DNA of 64,000 nucleotides from Pseudoxanthomonas sp. z9 (GCF_006542425.1 NZ_VFID01000012.1:279474-343473); one strand, 5' to 3'. Numbered from the stretch's first letter, positions 1-9,784 are shown. Translations and numbers: made by a program. The notes: generated from the sequence alone by a model not told the origin.

Positions 1-1
1 A

Positions 2-229
2 ACAGGTGCCGGCAACCCGGTTGCGGCGGAGGCGACAGCCATTGAAACGGTTCTCCGGAATGCCCTCCACAAGAAACGGCTCGCGCCTCAGGAGCCAAGT
101 ACCGTAGTCGATGATGGGCGCCTGCGCTATTCCTGGAAGTCATTGGCATTGCAGTTAGCAGATCTGCTCGAAGCTGGCGGAACAACTTCAAGTAGGGCAC
201 AGAATAATCTTAGTAAGGAGTCAGTATGA
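2..229 (+). CDS. C-terminal end of a probable glycosyltransferase (partial, truncated by window edge)
   Basis: An open frame enters from the left edge and ends at a TGA that overlaps the start of wecC (ATGA). The last 75 residues are visible. Residues 'RYSWKSLALQLADLLEAG' near the end resemble the closing 'Y-x-W' helix that many GT-B (family 4) glycosyltransferases carry. The four-base overlap and the shared strand mean it is probably translationally coupled to wecC in the polysaccharide operon. The donor and acceptor cannot be told from this fragment, and the glycosyltransferase call rests on one short motif plus context. Confidence 0.5.
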   Translation, partial: TGAGNPVAAEATAIETVLRNALHKKRLAPQEPSTVVDDGRLRYSWKSLALQLADLLEAGGTTSSRAQNNLSKESV

Positions 230-1491
230 GCGAGTCCATGCAGCAGAAGGATCGCGACGAACATGTTTGTGTAATCGGTCTGGGCTACATTGGATTGCCC
301 ACCGCCGCCATGTTCGCCTCCGCTGGAAAGCGCGTTTCCGGCGTGGATATCTCGAAACGAATCGTAGATGCCGTGAATGGAGGCGAGGCGCACTTCGAAG
401 AGGCGGGCCTGTCGGAGCTCGTGGAGGAATCCGTTGGAAGCGGACGCATGCGTGCGATGCCGACACCTATCCCGGCGGATGCTTTCGTAATCGCCGTTCC
501 GACCCCGCTCGACCACGGAAACCACGAGCCCGATATCAGCTTCGTCGAAGCTGCAGGACGTTCTCTAGCGCCGGTGATAGGCCGGGGAAACCTGATCGTA
601 CTCGAGTCGACGTCTCCGGTTGGCACCACAGCCAGATTGGCCCGGCTACTGGCGGAACTTCGGCCGGACCTAAAGTTCCCCACCGGCGATTCGCATGATG
701 TTCCCGATGTAAACATGGCGTACTGTCCGGAACGGATCATTCCGGGGAGGATGCTGCAGGAGCTGGTCGAGAACGATCGCATCGTCGGAGGAATGACATC
801 CTCATGTACTGAGCGCGCGTCCTCGCTCTATCGTTCCTTTGTCCGGGGGAGCTGCATTGGGAGCGACGACCGGACGGCTGAGCTCTGCAAGCTGGTGGAA
901 AACTCATTTCGAGATGTGAATATCGCATTTGCCAACGAGCTTTCCATGATATGCGGTGATCTCGGAATCGATGTGCAGAATGTCATTCGCTTGGCCAATC
1001 ATCATCCACGAGTGAACATCTTGAATCCGGGACCCGGCGTCGGGGGGCACTGCATCGCAGTGGATCCCTGGTTCATCGTGGCGGGTGCAAAGGAGCGGGC
1101 ACAGCTCATCAGCACGGCCCGACAAGTCAATGATTCGAAACCCGGTTATGTGCTGGCACAGGTTGAGGCAGCAGTAGCAGGATTGGAGAATCCCTCCATA
1201 TGCTGTCTGGGATTGACCTACAAGGCAGATGTTGATGATTTCCGGGAGAGTCCTGCCCTGGACATCGCGCTCGCACTATCGGAACGTTATGCCGGCAACG
1301 TACGTTGCGCCGATCCCTTCTTTGATGTGCTCGAATCGGTACACGGTATATCGGGGCTGGTTTCAGCGGATGCGGCGTCTGCCATCGCGTCCGCGGATGT
1401 GGTGGTGGTTCTCGTGGGACATACATCTTTCCGACGGCTTCCCAAACCGCAGGGCAAGAAGGTGGTTGACACCATCGGATTCTGGAAGTAA
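226..1491 (+). CDS. wecC: UDP-N-acetyl-D-mannosamine dehydrogenase
   Basis: Cytoplasmic nucleotide-sugar dehydrogenase (UDP-glucose/GDP-mannose dehydrogenase family, 421 aa) predicted to oxidise UDP-ManNAc to UDP-ManNAcA with NAD+. The N-terminal Rossmann motif GLGYIGLP lies at residues 18-25. The central part has the WecC-type stretch 'YCPERIIPG', and the catalytic cysteine is C276 in GPGVGGHCIAVDP. The C-terminal domain has 'GLTYKADVDDFRESPA'. An AGGAG lies 5 bases before the ATG, and the start overlaps the upstream stop. Its substrate would come from the WecB epimerase encoded about 10 kb away on the other strand. The WecC subfamily, rather than UDP-glucose dehydrogenase, is favoured by these motifs and by the presence of wecB. 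Confidence 0.93.
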   Translation: MSESMQQKDRDEHVCVIGLGYIGLPTAAMFASAGKRVSGVDISKRIVDAVNGGEAHFEEAGLSELVEESVGSGRMRAMPTPIPADAFVIAVPTPLDHGNHEPDISFVEAAGRSLAPVIGRGNLIVLESTSPVGTTARLARLLAELRPDLKFPTGDSHDVPDVNMAYCPERIIPGRMLQELVENDRIVGGMTSSCTERASSLYRSFVRGSCIGSDDRTAELCKLVENSFRDVNIAFANELSMICGDLGIDVQNVIRLANHHPRVNILNPGPGVGGHCIAVDPWFIVAGAKERAQLISTARQVNDSKPGYVLAQVEAAVAGLENPSICCLGLTYKADVDDFRESPALDIALALSERYAGNVRCADPFFDVLESVHGISGLVSADAASAIASADVVVVLVGHTSFRRLPKPQGKKVVDTIGFWK

Positions 1492-1521
1492 CGGGTTGGA
1501 ACCTCAGCGGAGACAGTAGTC

Positions 1522-4500
1522 ATGCACGACGACCACGCACATGAAGGTACCCATGGACAGGCTTCCGGGAAGAGCAGCAACCCATGGCCGGATCGGGTAA
1601 ACGAGGCCTACTACGATCATATGGGGGAGACGTTTGGTCGACAGACTCGCGCACGAATTAATTGGATGTGTTCGCAGGCCAAGCCTGGAAGAGCATTGGA
1701 TGTAGGCTGTAGCCAAGGTATTGCAGCCATTCTCATGGCACGAGAAGGGAAACACGTGCTGGCCATCGATATCTTCCAGCCGGCCATCGACTATGCGAAC
1801 GACGAGAGAGCGAAGGAAATCCAGTCAGTACAGGATCGTGTAGAGTTCCGTTGCACAGAGCTTGCTGCGCTCAAGGGCATGCAGTTCGACACCATCCTGA
1901 TGGGCGAGGTCATCGAACATCAAACGGATGTTCCCGCGTTCATCTCCCAGGCCGTTGATCTTTGCGCTCCGGAAGGACGAATCGTCATTACCGTTCCGTT
2001 CGGATATCACCCATGGCCGGACCACAAGGCCACGGTTTTCCCGGATGACTTGCTGGATGCGCTTCGCGAGACGTTTGAAATCTCGGTCCTTGATGTGGTT
2101 GATGGCTATATCAGATGTGTGGCGAACCGGATTTTGACAAAGCCGTCTCTGGAAAACAGCTTGGCAATGGCGATCGGGGCTACGGAAGCTGGGGCATGGG
2201 AAGTGCAGAAGCGAAATATCGAGCTTAGCGCCTCCTTGAGCGATGCAAAAAAAGTAATCGCGGATTACAAGGCGGAGGCGGGAAAGCGGGGTAACGCATC
2301 GAGCGAACTGACCGTGGAACGTGCGCTCCACAAAAGGTCAAGCGAAACCATTGTCAACCTCAGCGAAGAGCTTGCTGCTCTGCGGCTACGTTCGGAAGTT
2401 TGGATTCGGGAAGCGGCGGAGCAAAAGTCCGTCGTTGATGAATTGGGCCGCGGAATCCAGGTATCCAATCATGAGAGTGCTCTGCTTAGGGAACAACTGT
2501 CCGTTCTTCAGGCCGAAGTAGGTCGACTTGGTGAAGAGGTAAAGCAAGGACACGAGGAACTATCAAAGCGTGAGCGCGAATTGGAGCGTGCCCGCGCGTC
2601 GCTGCGCCTACTGGGATCCAAGGACAGGGACCACAAGGCCACCATTAAGAGAATGGAGGAAGGCTGGAAGGCGAGGGACAAGCGGCAGAAGGACATCATC
2701 TCGACGATCAATGAGGAATTAACCGAGCTGAAACTCCGGATGAAGACGCTGCAAGAAACCCTCGTCGATGCGCAGCACAAGCGCTCTAGCCATTGGGCCA
2801 AGCTTGAAGCCGAGCGTGCGCGCGCGCAGGAACTCATACAACTGTGCGAGTCGCTCCACAATGACAATCAGTTGTACCGGAACTCGCTTGCACTTGCTCT
2901 AGGCCAGGCACTGATTGCTCTTAAGAGTCCACGTGGAATCGTTGGATTCCCAAAGGCGGTCGCGGCCATATTGCTTCGTTATCGCAGGCGCGGAACGTCG
3001 AACCATCAATCACAAGCACTTAGCTTGCCGAAGCTACGACATGTACACATTCCCGATCCCAAAAAGGTGGTGGATGATTTTGCGGTGGTCGCGAATCCAC
3101 AAGCGGAAAGAAATGAAGAGGTGGACGCATTATCCATCGACGGATGGGAAGAGGTACGTACCGGAAAGCCTCTATTGATGGGAATTCTTGACGAATTCAC
3201 CCTCAATTGCCTGCAACCGACGGCTGACTGGTTGCTGCCGCGCCCGGACAACTGGCGCGGACTACTGGAGAAGTTTCAGCCAACCTTGCTGTTTGTCGAA
3301 TCCGCTTGGAATGGCAACCATCAGGCTTGGCAATATCGCGTCGCTCGGAGTGAGTACATGCCGGGTGCTGAGTTGGTTGAGTTGGTGGAAGCATGCAAAT
3401 TGAAGGGAATTCCTACTGTGTTCTGGAACAAGGAGGATCCATTGCACTATGGGGATTTCATCCAAGCAGCGGCCCATTTTGACTGCATATTCACGACTTC
3501 GATCGAAGCCAAGCCTCGCTACGCGGTGGACGCTGACGTTAGGTCCGTTGACCTGCTTCAGTTCGCTGCTCAGGAAGCAATTCACAACCCTATCCAGTCA
3601 GGCAGTCCGCGTGAATCCAAGGTCTGCTATGCAGGAAGCTTCTATCCAAGTCTGGAAGAACGGTCTCACCAGCAGACCATGCTTCTGGATGCAGCGTCCG
3701 GCTTTGACCTTGATATTTTTGACAGGAACTATTCGGATAGTTCTCTCGATTCGCAATATCAGTTTCCGGAACGTCATCAACGGTTCGTGCGCGGAAAGAT
3801 CCAATATTCGGAGATTGGTGACGTCTATCGAAAGTATCGTGTATTCCTGAATGTCAACAGCATCCAGGATTCTGACACTATGTTCTCCCGCCGCGTATTT
3901 GAGCTTCTCGCCTGCGGTACTCCGGTCGTGAGTACGCCGTCGCCGGGATTCGCAGCGACATTCGGACCGGACGTGGTCTGGGAGGTCGCCACGGAAGAAG
4001 AGGCACGGCACGCAATTGACACTTTGCTGAATGATGACAAAGAGTTCCGGCGCAGGAGCGCTGCAGGTATCCGCGCTGTCATGTCAAGACATACCTATCG
4101 CCACCGGATGGAACAGGTGATGCGGACAGTCATGGGGGGCAGCAAGACGGCGACGCGACCACAGCGTGTCAGGGTCGTACTACTCGCGAATCAGGATGGG
4201 GTAAATCCCGAGACTATCTCCTGGATCAGGGAACAGCGCATGTGCAATGGCGAAAGTCCGCAGATCACGGTGCTGGGAAATGTACCTGCTGGAACTGAGA
4301 AGGTCGGATTTGACAGTGTGGATGGTGATCCTGGAATGGCTTTCCGCCAACTCGTAAAGGCAACGCGCGCATCGGATGAACAACTGGTTCTGGCGGTTGG
4401 CCATCAGGGACAGGATGCACACCAGATAGAGGACCTCCTCCAGGCGTCACGCTACTCCCGTGCAGGGTTGATCGGAATGGCGGTGATTCCGGAAGACGAA

Positions 4501-4662
4501 TACAGGCTTGGTGGTGCGATAGCGAGAACTTGTCTTCTTATCAACAGTGATGACCCAGAGGTCTGTGACGCGGCATTTGCATTCGCGGACGGCACCAGTG
4601 AGAAACTGGTGCTGAAGGACGAAACGGACGTGCTTGCCATCCGGATGATGGCTGATGAATGA
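1522..4662 (+). CDS. Multidomain methyltransferase - coiled coil - CgeB-type glycosyltransferase
   Basis: A 1046-residue mosaic. Residues about 50-200 form a class I SAM methyltransferase with motif I 'ALDVGCSQGIAA' (58-69) and 'MGEVIEHQTD'. Residues about 230-450 are a long charged coiled coil. Residues about 548-860 resemble the CgeB/GT-B family, with 'FVESAWNG', 'FWNKEDPLHY', 'CYAGSFYPS' and a nucleotide-sugar-site-like 'ELLACGTPVVS'. The last 170 residues look like a degenerate GT-A/GT2 domain. The methyltransferase plus coiled coil plan recalls WbdD-type enzymes that cap and measure O-antigen chains, but this is inference. The CgeB part is closely matched in the next gene. Start: ATG with GGAG about 10 bases upstream, 30 bases after wecC. 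Confidence 0.75.
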   Translation: MHDDHAHEGTHGQASGKSSNPWPDRVNEAYYDHMGETFGRQTRARINWMCSQAKPGRALDVGCSQGIAAILMAREGKHVLAIDIFQPAIDYANDERAKEIQSVQDRVEFRCTELAALKGMQFDTILMGEVIEHQTDVPAFISQAVDLCAPEGRIVITVPFGYHPWPDHKATVFPDDLLDALRETFEISVLDVVDGYIRCVANRILTKPSLENSLAMAIGATEAGAWEVQKRNIELSASLSDAKKVIADYKAEAGKRGNASSELTVERALHKRSSETIVNLSEELAALRLRSEVWIREAAEQKSVVDELGRGIQVSNHESALLREQLSVLQAEVGRLGEEVKQGHEELSKRERELERARASLRLLGSKDRDHKATIKRMEEGWKARDKRQKDIISTINEELTELKLRMKTLQETLVDAQHKRSSHWAKLEAERARAQELIQLCESLHNDNQLYRNSLALALGQALIALKSPRGIVGFPKAVAAILLRYRRRGTSNHQSQALSLPKLRHVHIPDPKKVVDDFAVVANPQAERNEEVDALSIDGWEEVRTGKPLLMGILDEFTLNCLQPTADWLLPRPDNWRGLLEKFQPTLLFVESAWNGNHQAWQYRVARSEYMPGAELVELVEACKLKGIPTVFWNKEDPLHYGDFIQAAAHFDCIFTTSIEAKPRYAVDADVRSVDLLQFAAQEAIHNPIQSGSPRESKVCYAGSFYPSLEERSHQQTMLLDAASGFDLDIFDRNYSDSSLDSQYQFPERHQRFVRGKIQYSEIGDVYRKYRVFLNVNSIQDSDTMFSRRVFELLACGTPVVSTPSPGFAATFGPDVVWEVATEEEARHAIDTLLNDDKEFRRRSAAGIRAVMSRHTYRHRMEQVMRTVMGGSKTATRPQRVRVVLLANQDGVNPETISWIREQRMCNGESPQITVLGNVPAGTEKVGFDSVDGDPGMAFRQLVKATRASDEQLVLAVGHQGQDAHQIEDLLQASRYSRAGLIGMAVIPEDEYRLGGAIARTCLLINSDDPEVCDAAFAFADGTSEKLVLKDETDVLAIRMMADE

Positions 4663-4712
4663 CCCAAAAATACGGCGCCCGCTAGTCACTACAGGGCGGA
4701 CAAGGTAACTCC

Positions 4713-7253
4713 ATGAAGAAAAGAAAGACACGCGTGGGTGTGAGTGGCCACGACCTCAAGTTCTGGACGCCGATACAACTACAGCTGGAGCAGACAGGGG
4801 ACTTCGATTTCCGTATCGACGAATGGAGTGGCCACGCAGATCACGACGAAAAGTTGTCGCGAGAGTTGATTGAATGGGCCGATGTCCTGTTTGCGGAGTG
4901 GGCGCTTGGCAATGCGGTCTTCTATTCTCGCAACAAGCGACCAGACCAGAAACTGGTTATACGTTGGCATCTTCAAGAAAGGAGGACGAGTTTTCCCAAC
5001 GATATCAACTATGGCGCGGTTGACGACCTTGTCTTCGTTGGCGCTCATATCCTTGGCGAATGCGTAGAAAAATTCTCCATTCCCCCCGAGAAATGCCGGG
5101 TTGTAGGAAACCTGATCGAGCACGAGCGTTTCAATCGTGAAAAGCTGCCAGGGCACGAGCGAACCTTGGGCATGATCGGTGTTCTACCCGCTAGGAAGAG
5201 GCTGGATCTCGCCCTGGATACACTTGAATTGCTTGTCAGGGCGGATGACCGCTTCCGGTTGCGGATTAAGGGACAGAACCCGGCGGCGGTCGATTGGCTG
5301 TGGCAGCAGGATCAGGAACGCGACTACTATGTCAGCCTGTTCAAGCGGATAAACGCCTCGCCGGTGTTGCGCCACCGCGTCATCTTCGACCCGGCTGGAA
5401 AGGATGTCGAACAGTGGCTGAGACTCGTCGGTTCCGTCTTGTCGCCGTCGGATTTCGAGAGCTTTCATGTGGCCGTCGCGGAAGGCGTGGCCTCCGCGGC
5501 ACTTCCTGTGGTTTGGAACTGGGAGGGCGCTGGGGAGATCTACCCAGGCATCCCCTTGGTTGAATCAGCGGAAGCCGCGGCGCAACTCATCCTCGCAAAA
5601 GAGCGTCATGTGGAGATAAAGGAACGGGCGCTTGATGGCGTAAAATCAAGCTTCGGTCCGGAAGCATTACTGCCGATCTGGCGTACTCTTCTTACTCCGA
5701 TCAATGAACAGGTAGTCGCCTACAATTGGGGGGAGGGGGGCGAGAAGTCAGCTTCGGTAGAGTGCGAGAAATCCTTGCGCCGGCTGAAAGTCGCGCTCAT
5801 CTGCGATGAATTTACTTACAACAGTTTCAAGGGAGAATTTGTTCCCGTCGTGCTGGAGCCAGGAAGCTGGCGTGAACGAATGGAGAGCGAACGCCCGGAG
5901 CTGCTCTTCTGTGAATCCGCCTGGTCGGGCGTTGATTCCGAGACGCGGCCGTGGAAGGGACGAGTTTATGCCAGCTCGAACTTTACTAAAGAAAATCGCG
6001 GAGAACTTCTCGCGATTCTGGACTATTGCAAGGAACATAAAATTCCAACCGCCTTCTGGAACAAGGAGGACCCATCGCACTATGAAGACAAGGTGCATGA
6101 CTTTGTAAGTACGGCAAAGCTTTTTGATGTGGTCTTCACTACTGCATCGGAATGCGTCGAGCGGTACAAGAAGGAACACGGGATCAAGAACGCCTACTGT
6201 CTACCGTTTGCGACGCAGCCGCGCTATTTCAATCCAATCGAGGTGGAAGGCGCTCGCTCGAGAAAAGTTGTATTCGCCGGAAGTTGGTATGCGTACCATC
6301 AGGAACGCTGCAAGGCGATGGAGGCGATGCTGGACAAGTTCATCGAAGATGGCCTGGAGCTGGAAATATACGACCGGCACTTCGGAACCAGCGATAAGAA
6401 TCACATATTCCCTCAGAAGTATCATCGCTACTTGAAGGCGGCCGTACCTCATGCCGAGATAGGCAATGTCTACAAGTCGAGCCAGTATGGCTTGAATTTC
6501 AATACCGAGACGAGTTCGCCGACCATGTTTGCGCGTAGGGTGTACGAACTCATGTCCAGCAATACATTGTGCGTATCTAACTACTCCAAAGGAATGGACG
6601 ACATGTTTGGCGATCTCGTTTTTTTCGCCGATCGGGAATCACGAGGGTTGCCAGATTTGGGCGAAGATGAACTGGCGAGCATGAGGGATCGTGCGCTGCA
6701 TCACGTGCTAAGGGAGCATACGTACAAGCAGAGATTCCGGTTCGTTGCTGAGAAGCTCGGGGTGGCCTTGGCGCAGGAGAGCTTCGCCGCGACGGTCTGC
6801 TGCATCGTGGCATGCGACGACGACATCGAAAAAGCAATCGCCTACTACCAGGCACAGAACGTTGCGGAAAAGGGGGCTCCATTGCTCCTTGTCCTGGACA
6901 GGTCCATTGAGGCGAGCAGTCTTAAGGACTATTACGAGACATATAATCGCAACGGAGTAACTGTCGTTTCAGAGCACTATCTGCTTTCTTATGCAAACAA
7001 GCCGGGCCGAGTAATAGAAACGGACTACCTTGCCTTGGTTGACTACCGCAAGGTTCGACCGGTCGACTATCTGGAAAAAGCGGTGCTGCATGCCTCTTAT
7101 GCAGAAAACGTCGTGATCGTGCCCGGATCCGACAGGAAGTACGTACAGGTGGAAGAGGCCCTCATCGATGAAGTCATAGCGCCCGCCAGCTTTTTGCCAT
7201 GGTTGATGAAAATGCGCGGGCGCCGGGCCTCTGCACTGTTCTACTTGGTCTGA
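4713..7253 (+). CDS. Two-module glycosyltransferase (GT4-like plus CgeB-like) with GT2-like tail
   Basis: An 846-residue protein. Residues about 5-335 are a GT-B module, with 'GMIGVLPARKRLDLA' and 'LSPSDFESFHVAVAEG' in the usual family-4 positions. Residues about 352-670 are a CgeB-like module ('FCESAWSG', 'FWNKEDPSHYED', 'VFAGSWYAYHQERC', 'YELMSSNTLCVS'). About 160 residues of a GT2-like tail follow. The first module recurs at the C terminus of the next gene, and the second recurs in the previous gene, so the three proteins look assembled from shared parts. It is predicted to be a cytoplasmic or membrane-associated enzyme adding sugars to a lipid-linked glycan. Sugar and linkage are unknown. 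It lies 50 bases after the previous gene on the same strand. Confidence 0.72.
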   Translation: MKKRKTRVGVSGHDLKFWTPIQLQLEQTGDFDFRIDEWSGHADHDEKLSRELIEWADVLFAEWALGNAVFYSRNKRPDQKLVIRWHLQERRTSFPNDINYGAVDDLVFVGAHILGECVEKFSIPPEKCRVVGNLIEHERFNREKLPGHERTLGMIGVLPARKRLDLALDTLELLVRADDRFRLRIKGQNPAAVDWLWQQDQERDYYVSLFKRINASPVLRHRVIFDPAGKDVEQWLRLVGSVLSPSDFESFHVAVAEGVASAALPVVWNWEGAGEIYPGIPLVESAEAAAQLILAKERHVEIKERALDGVKSSFGPEALLPIWRTLLTPINEQVVAYNWGEGGEKSASVECEKSLRRLKVALICDEFTYNSFKGEFVPVVLEPGSWRERMESERPELLFCESAWSGVDSETRPWKGRVYASSNFTKENRGELLAILDYCKEHKIPTAFWNKEDPSHYEDKVHDFVSTAKLFDVVFTTASECVERYKKEHGIKNAYCLPFATQPRYFNPIEVEGARSRKVVFAGSWYAYHQERCKAMEAMLDKFIEDGLELEIYDRHFGTSDKNHIFPQKYHRYLKAAVPHAEIGNVYKSSQYGLNFNTETSSPTMFARRVYELMSSNTLCVSNYSKGMDDMFGDLVFFADRESRGLPDLGEDELASMRDRALHHVLREHTYKQRFRFVAEKLGVALAQESFAATVCCIVACDDDIEKAIAYYQAQNVAEKGAPLLLVLDRSIEASSLKDYYETYNRNGVTVVSEHYLLSYANKPGRVIETDYLALVDYRKVRPVDYLEKAVLHASYAENVVIVPGSDRKYVQVEEALIDEVIAPASFLPWLMKMRGRRASALFYLV

Positions 7254-7261
7254 ACCTCGAA

Positions 7262-9217
7262 ATGAAAGTATCCATCATCATCCCCTGCCACAATGCGATT
7301 GGGAAGATAGAGCGCTGTTTGGCATCGCTGCGAAAGCAGACGATGCCGGTCGGTGAGTATGAAGTTATTTTTGTCGACGATTGCTCCAGCGATGGGACGG
7401 CCGACTACCTTCTGCGGCAAACGGAGGTCGTGGACGGAACGAGGTGGAGGGTCATCCGCAGGGTCTCCAACAGCGGTTCTCCATCTGAGCCACGGAACAT
7501 GGGTGTCGATGCCGCCAGAGGCGAATATATCTTCTATCTCGACTGCGACGACGAGATCCTGCCAGATACGTTAGAGCGGCACACGCGCCAGGCAATCGAT
7601 CAGGATCTCTGTGTCTTGCGCGGGTATTTGAGAGTATTCGATGGCAGTTCATTCACAGATGCCAACAGAATTAAGGGTTTTTCTGCCGGCACGCCAAAGA
7701 AGTCAATCATCGAGGGGATAATTCGTCAGCAAAGCACCACCGTGCCGAGCCTGATACGCAGATCCTTGCTGGTCTCGAAGGGGATCCGCTGGGATCCGGT
7801 GCTGCGCATGGGGGAGGACACGCTCTACCTGATCGAGGTACTTCTGGCTGCAAAGAGGATTGGCTACATCGATCATCCTACCTTTGTGTATAACAAGGTG
7901 GCCACGCGGATAGCCTCATCCACCAGGCAGTACGGCGCGCGCGAGTTGCGCAATCATCTTCGGGTATGGCAATCGGCAGACGCGAAGTTGAAAACCATCG
8001 GATTGAGCTATGTATCGATGCGCCTGCAAGTAGGATTGCAGACGGCGTTGCTGTCGTTGATAAAGTTCAATCGCTGGGACATTGATGAGTCGCTTTTTGG
8101 TGATTTTAGCGTTTTCATCAACGAGCACTGGTCGGCTATAGAGAAGTTCAACTACGGTACGCGCCTGAAGGATCTGGTGAAGTCGATAAGGGCGGGCGAT
8201 TTTTCGGTTTTCAAGGAGCAGGTGAAACCGCGGTTGCTTGTAGCAGGGTATGGGCTCCAGTTCATCGAAAAGGCGCTGCCTGGCCTCTCGGAGTACTTCA
8301 GCATTCGAATCGATGAATGGACCGGACATGCGACGCATGACCTGGCGCGGTCCAAGGAGTGCCTGGATTGGGCAGAAGTAATATTCTGCGAGTGGCTTCT
8401 CGGAAACGCGGTATGGTATTCGAACAACAAGCGACCGGATCAGAAGTTAATCGTCAGGGCTCATCGTTTCGAGCTTGCGCGGGACCTGGGAAATCGGGTG
8501 AACGATGCGGCAGTTGACCTGTATATCGCGGTATCACTGTTTTACTTCGAGATGTTGATCGAGCGCTTCGGCTACGCGCGCAAGAAAATCCGTCTTGTCC
8601 CGAACTACATCAACCTAGATAGTTATGCATCCAACGATGACCCCGCCCGAGTATTCAATCTCGCCATTATCGGCACGTTGCCTTCCCGTAAGGGATACCT
8701 GCGTTCGCTCGAACTATTGAAGGCATTGGTGGAGTTGGACTCCCGTTACAATCTGTCCGTTTACGGGAAGTCATACTCCGATACTAGCTGGACCACCCGG
8801 AACCAGGAAGAAGATGCTTATTTTGAGGAATGTCAAAACTATCTCGAGAGAAATTGTCTGGCGAGTCATGTTCATCAGAAGGGATACAGTGACTTGACCG
8901 TCGCACTTAGCAATACGGGCTTTGTCCTTTCGGTCAGTGATGACAGTGAACTCCCGGAGAGCTTTCATATCGCACCGGCGGATGGATTCGCGGCAGGGGC
9001 GCAAGGGGTTTTTCTCGACTGGCGGGGGGTCGAGTATATTTATCAATCCGAGACCATTTTCCCCGATTTGGACGCCATCAAAGCCCATATCGTCGAACAT
9101 CAGGACTACTCGCGGTTCAAGGAGGCGGCGCTGAGAGGCAGGAATTTCCTGCGTGAAAACTACACAATGAGTGCTTTCGTGAGTAGGTTCAGACGAGAGG
9201 TTGCAGATCTCTTCTGA
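7262..9217 (+). CDS. Bifunctional glycosyltransferase (GT2 plus GT4-like module)
   Basis: A 651-residue protein. The N-terminal GT-A/GT2 domain starts directly at 'MKVSIIIPCHNA' and has 'VDDCSSDGTADYL' and the DxD-type metal site 'YLDCDDE' near residue 95. From about residue 322 a GT-B module follows, with 'RIDEWTGHATHD', 'EWLLGNAVWYSNNKRPDQK', 'GTLPSRKGYLRSLELL' and 'SVSDDSELPESFHIAPADGF'. This second module closely matches the N terminus of the preceding protein. A longer frame opens at 7199 inside the previous gene, but the GT2 fold begins at the ATG at 7262, 8 bases after that gene's stop, so this start is preferred. No strong ribosome site is visible, which suggests coupling to upstream translation. 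Confidence 0.78.
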   Translation: MKVSIIIPCHNAIGKIERCLASLRKQTMPVGEYEVIFVDDCSSDGTADYLLRQTEVVDGTRWRVIRRVSNSGSPSEPRNMGVDAARGEYIFYLDCDDEILPDTLERHTRQAIDQDLCVLRGYLRVFDGSSFTDANRIKGFSAGTPKKSIIEGIIRQQSTTVPSLIRRSLLVSKGIRWDPVLRMGEDTLYLIEVLLAAKRIGYIDHPTFVYNKVATRIASSTRQYGARELRNHLRVWQSADAKLKTIGLSYVSMRLQVGLQTALLSLIKFNRWDIDESLFGDFSVFINEHWSAIEKFNYGTRLKDLVKSIRAGDFSVFKEQVKPRLLVAGYGLQFIEKALPGLSEYFSIRIDEWTGHATHDLARSKECLDWAEVIFCEWLLGNAVWYSNNKRPDQKLIVRAHRFELARDLGNRVNDAAVDLYIAVSLFYFEMLIERFGYARKKIRLVPNYINLDSYASNDDPARVFNLAIIGTLPSRKGYLRSLELLKALVELDSRYNLSVYGKSYSDTSWTTRNQEEDAYFEECQNYLERNCLASHVHQKGYSDLTVALSNTGFVLSVSDDSELPESFHIAPADGFAAGAQGVFLDWRGVEYIYQSETIFPDLDAIKAHIVEHQDYSRFKEAALRGRNFLRENYTMSAFVSRFRREVADLF

Positions 9218-9261
9218 CGGTGAGTGTGATCTGCCTTATCAATTTTTCAGGGAAAAATACG

Positions 9262-9729
9262 ATGAAAATTTATGCGCTGATATTCGGGGCCTTGTTGTTG
9301 AGCGGATGCAAGCCACCCGAAAATCCGGAATCGACCGGGGCTGCCGCCACGGCGGAAAACCAGGCCGCAACACAGCCGCAGGTGCCGGCCGCCGGCGCGG
9401 CGGCTCCGTCGATGCTCCCCGCTGGTTTGCAGCTCACCTTTCCGCACAAGATCAGGTCCACTGGACAGGAGCAGGTCGACGGCAAGGTCATTCACCGGGC
9501 GGTGATCGAGTTCATGGATGTCGATGTCGCCGAAGTTGATAGCGCGCTGGAAGTGTCGCTGGCTGGAAAGGGGTACCGGCGATATAAGACCTTGTCGCGG
9601 GGAGCCGAGATCGTGGGTGACTACGCAAGACCCGAACGTCGCGTGACGGTGACGGTCAGTCCCGCGGATGGCCGTCTTGCTCTGTCAGAGGGAGCCAAGG
9701 GTACGATCTACATGGTCTGGAACGACTGA
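9262..9729 (+). CDS. Small predicted lipoprotein of unknown function in the polysaccharide locus
   Basis: A 155-residue protein with a short lipoprotein signal, 'MKIYALIFGALLLSGC', whose cysteine would be lipidated. An Ala/Pro/Gln-rich linker follows, then a small globular domain of about 90 residues. I do not recognise the family. Start: AGGGA lies about 8 bases before the ATG at 9262. A start at 9220 would bury the signal behind 14 extra residues. It sits between glycosyltransferase and methyltransferase genes on the same strand, so a periplasmic or outer-membrane role linked to the surface glycan is possible, but only position supports this. Confidence 0.7.
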   Translation: MKIYALIFGALLLSGCKPPENPESTGAAATAENQAATQPQVPAAGAAAPSMLPAGLQLTFPHKIRSTGQEQVDGKVIHRAVIEFMDVDVAEVDSALEVSLAGKGYRRYKTLSRGAEIVGDYARPERRVTVTVSPADGRLALSEGAKGTIYMVWND

Positions 9730-9784
9730 GATCATGGTCTGGGCATGCCGTTTGTCGGCATGCTCAACGGGAGTGGGGAACGCG

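Noticed and set aside
7199..7261. Upstream ATG for the GT2-GT4 protein at 7199
   Set aside because: It lies inside the previous gene and adds 21 residues with no family match; the GT2 fold begins at 7262.
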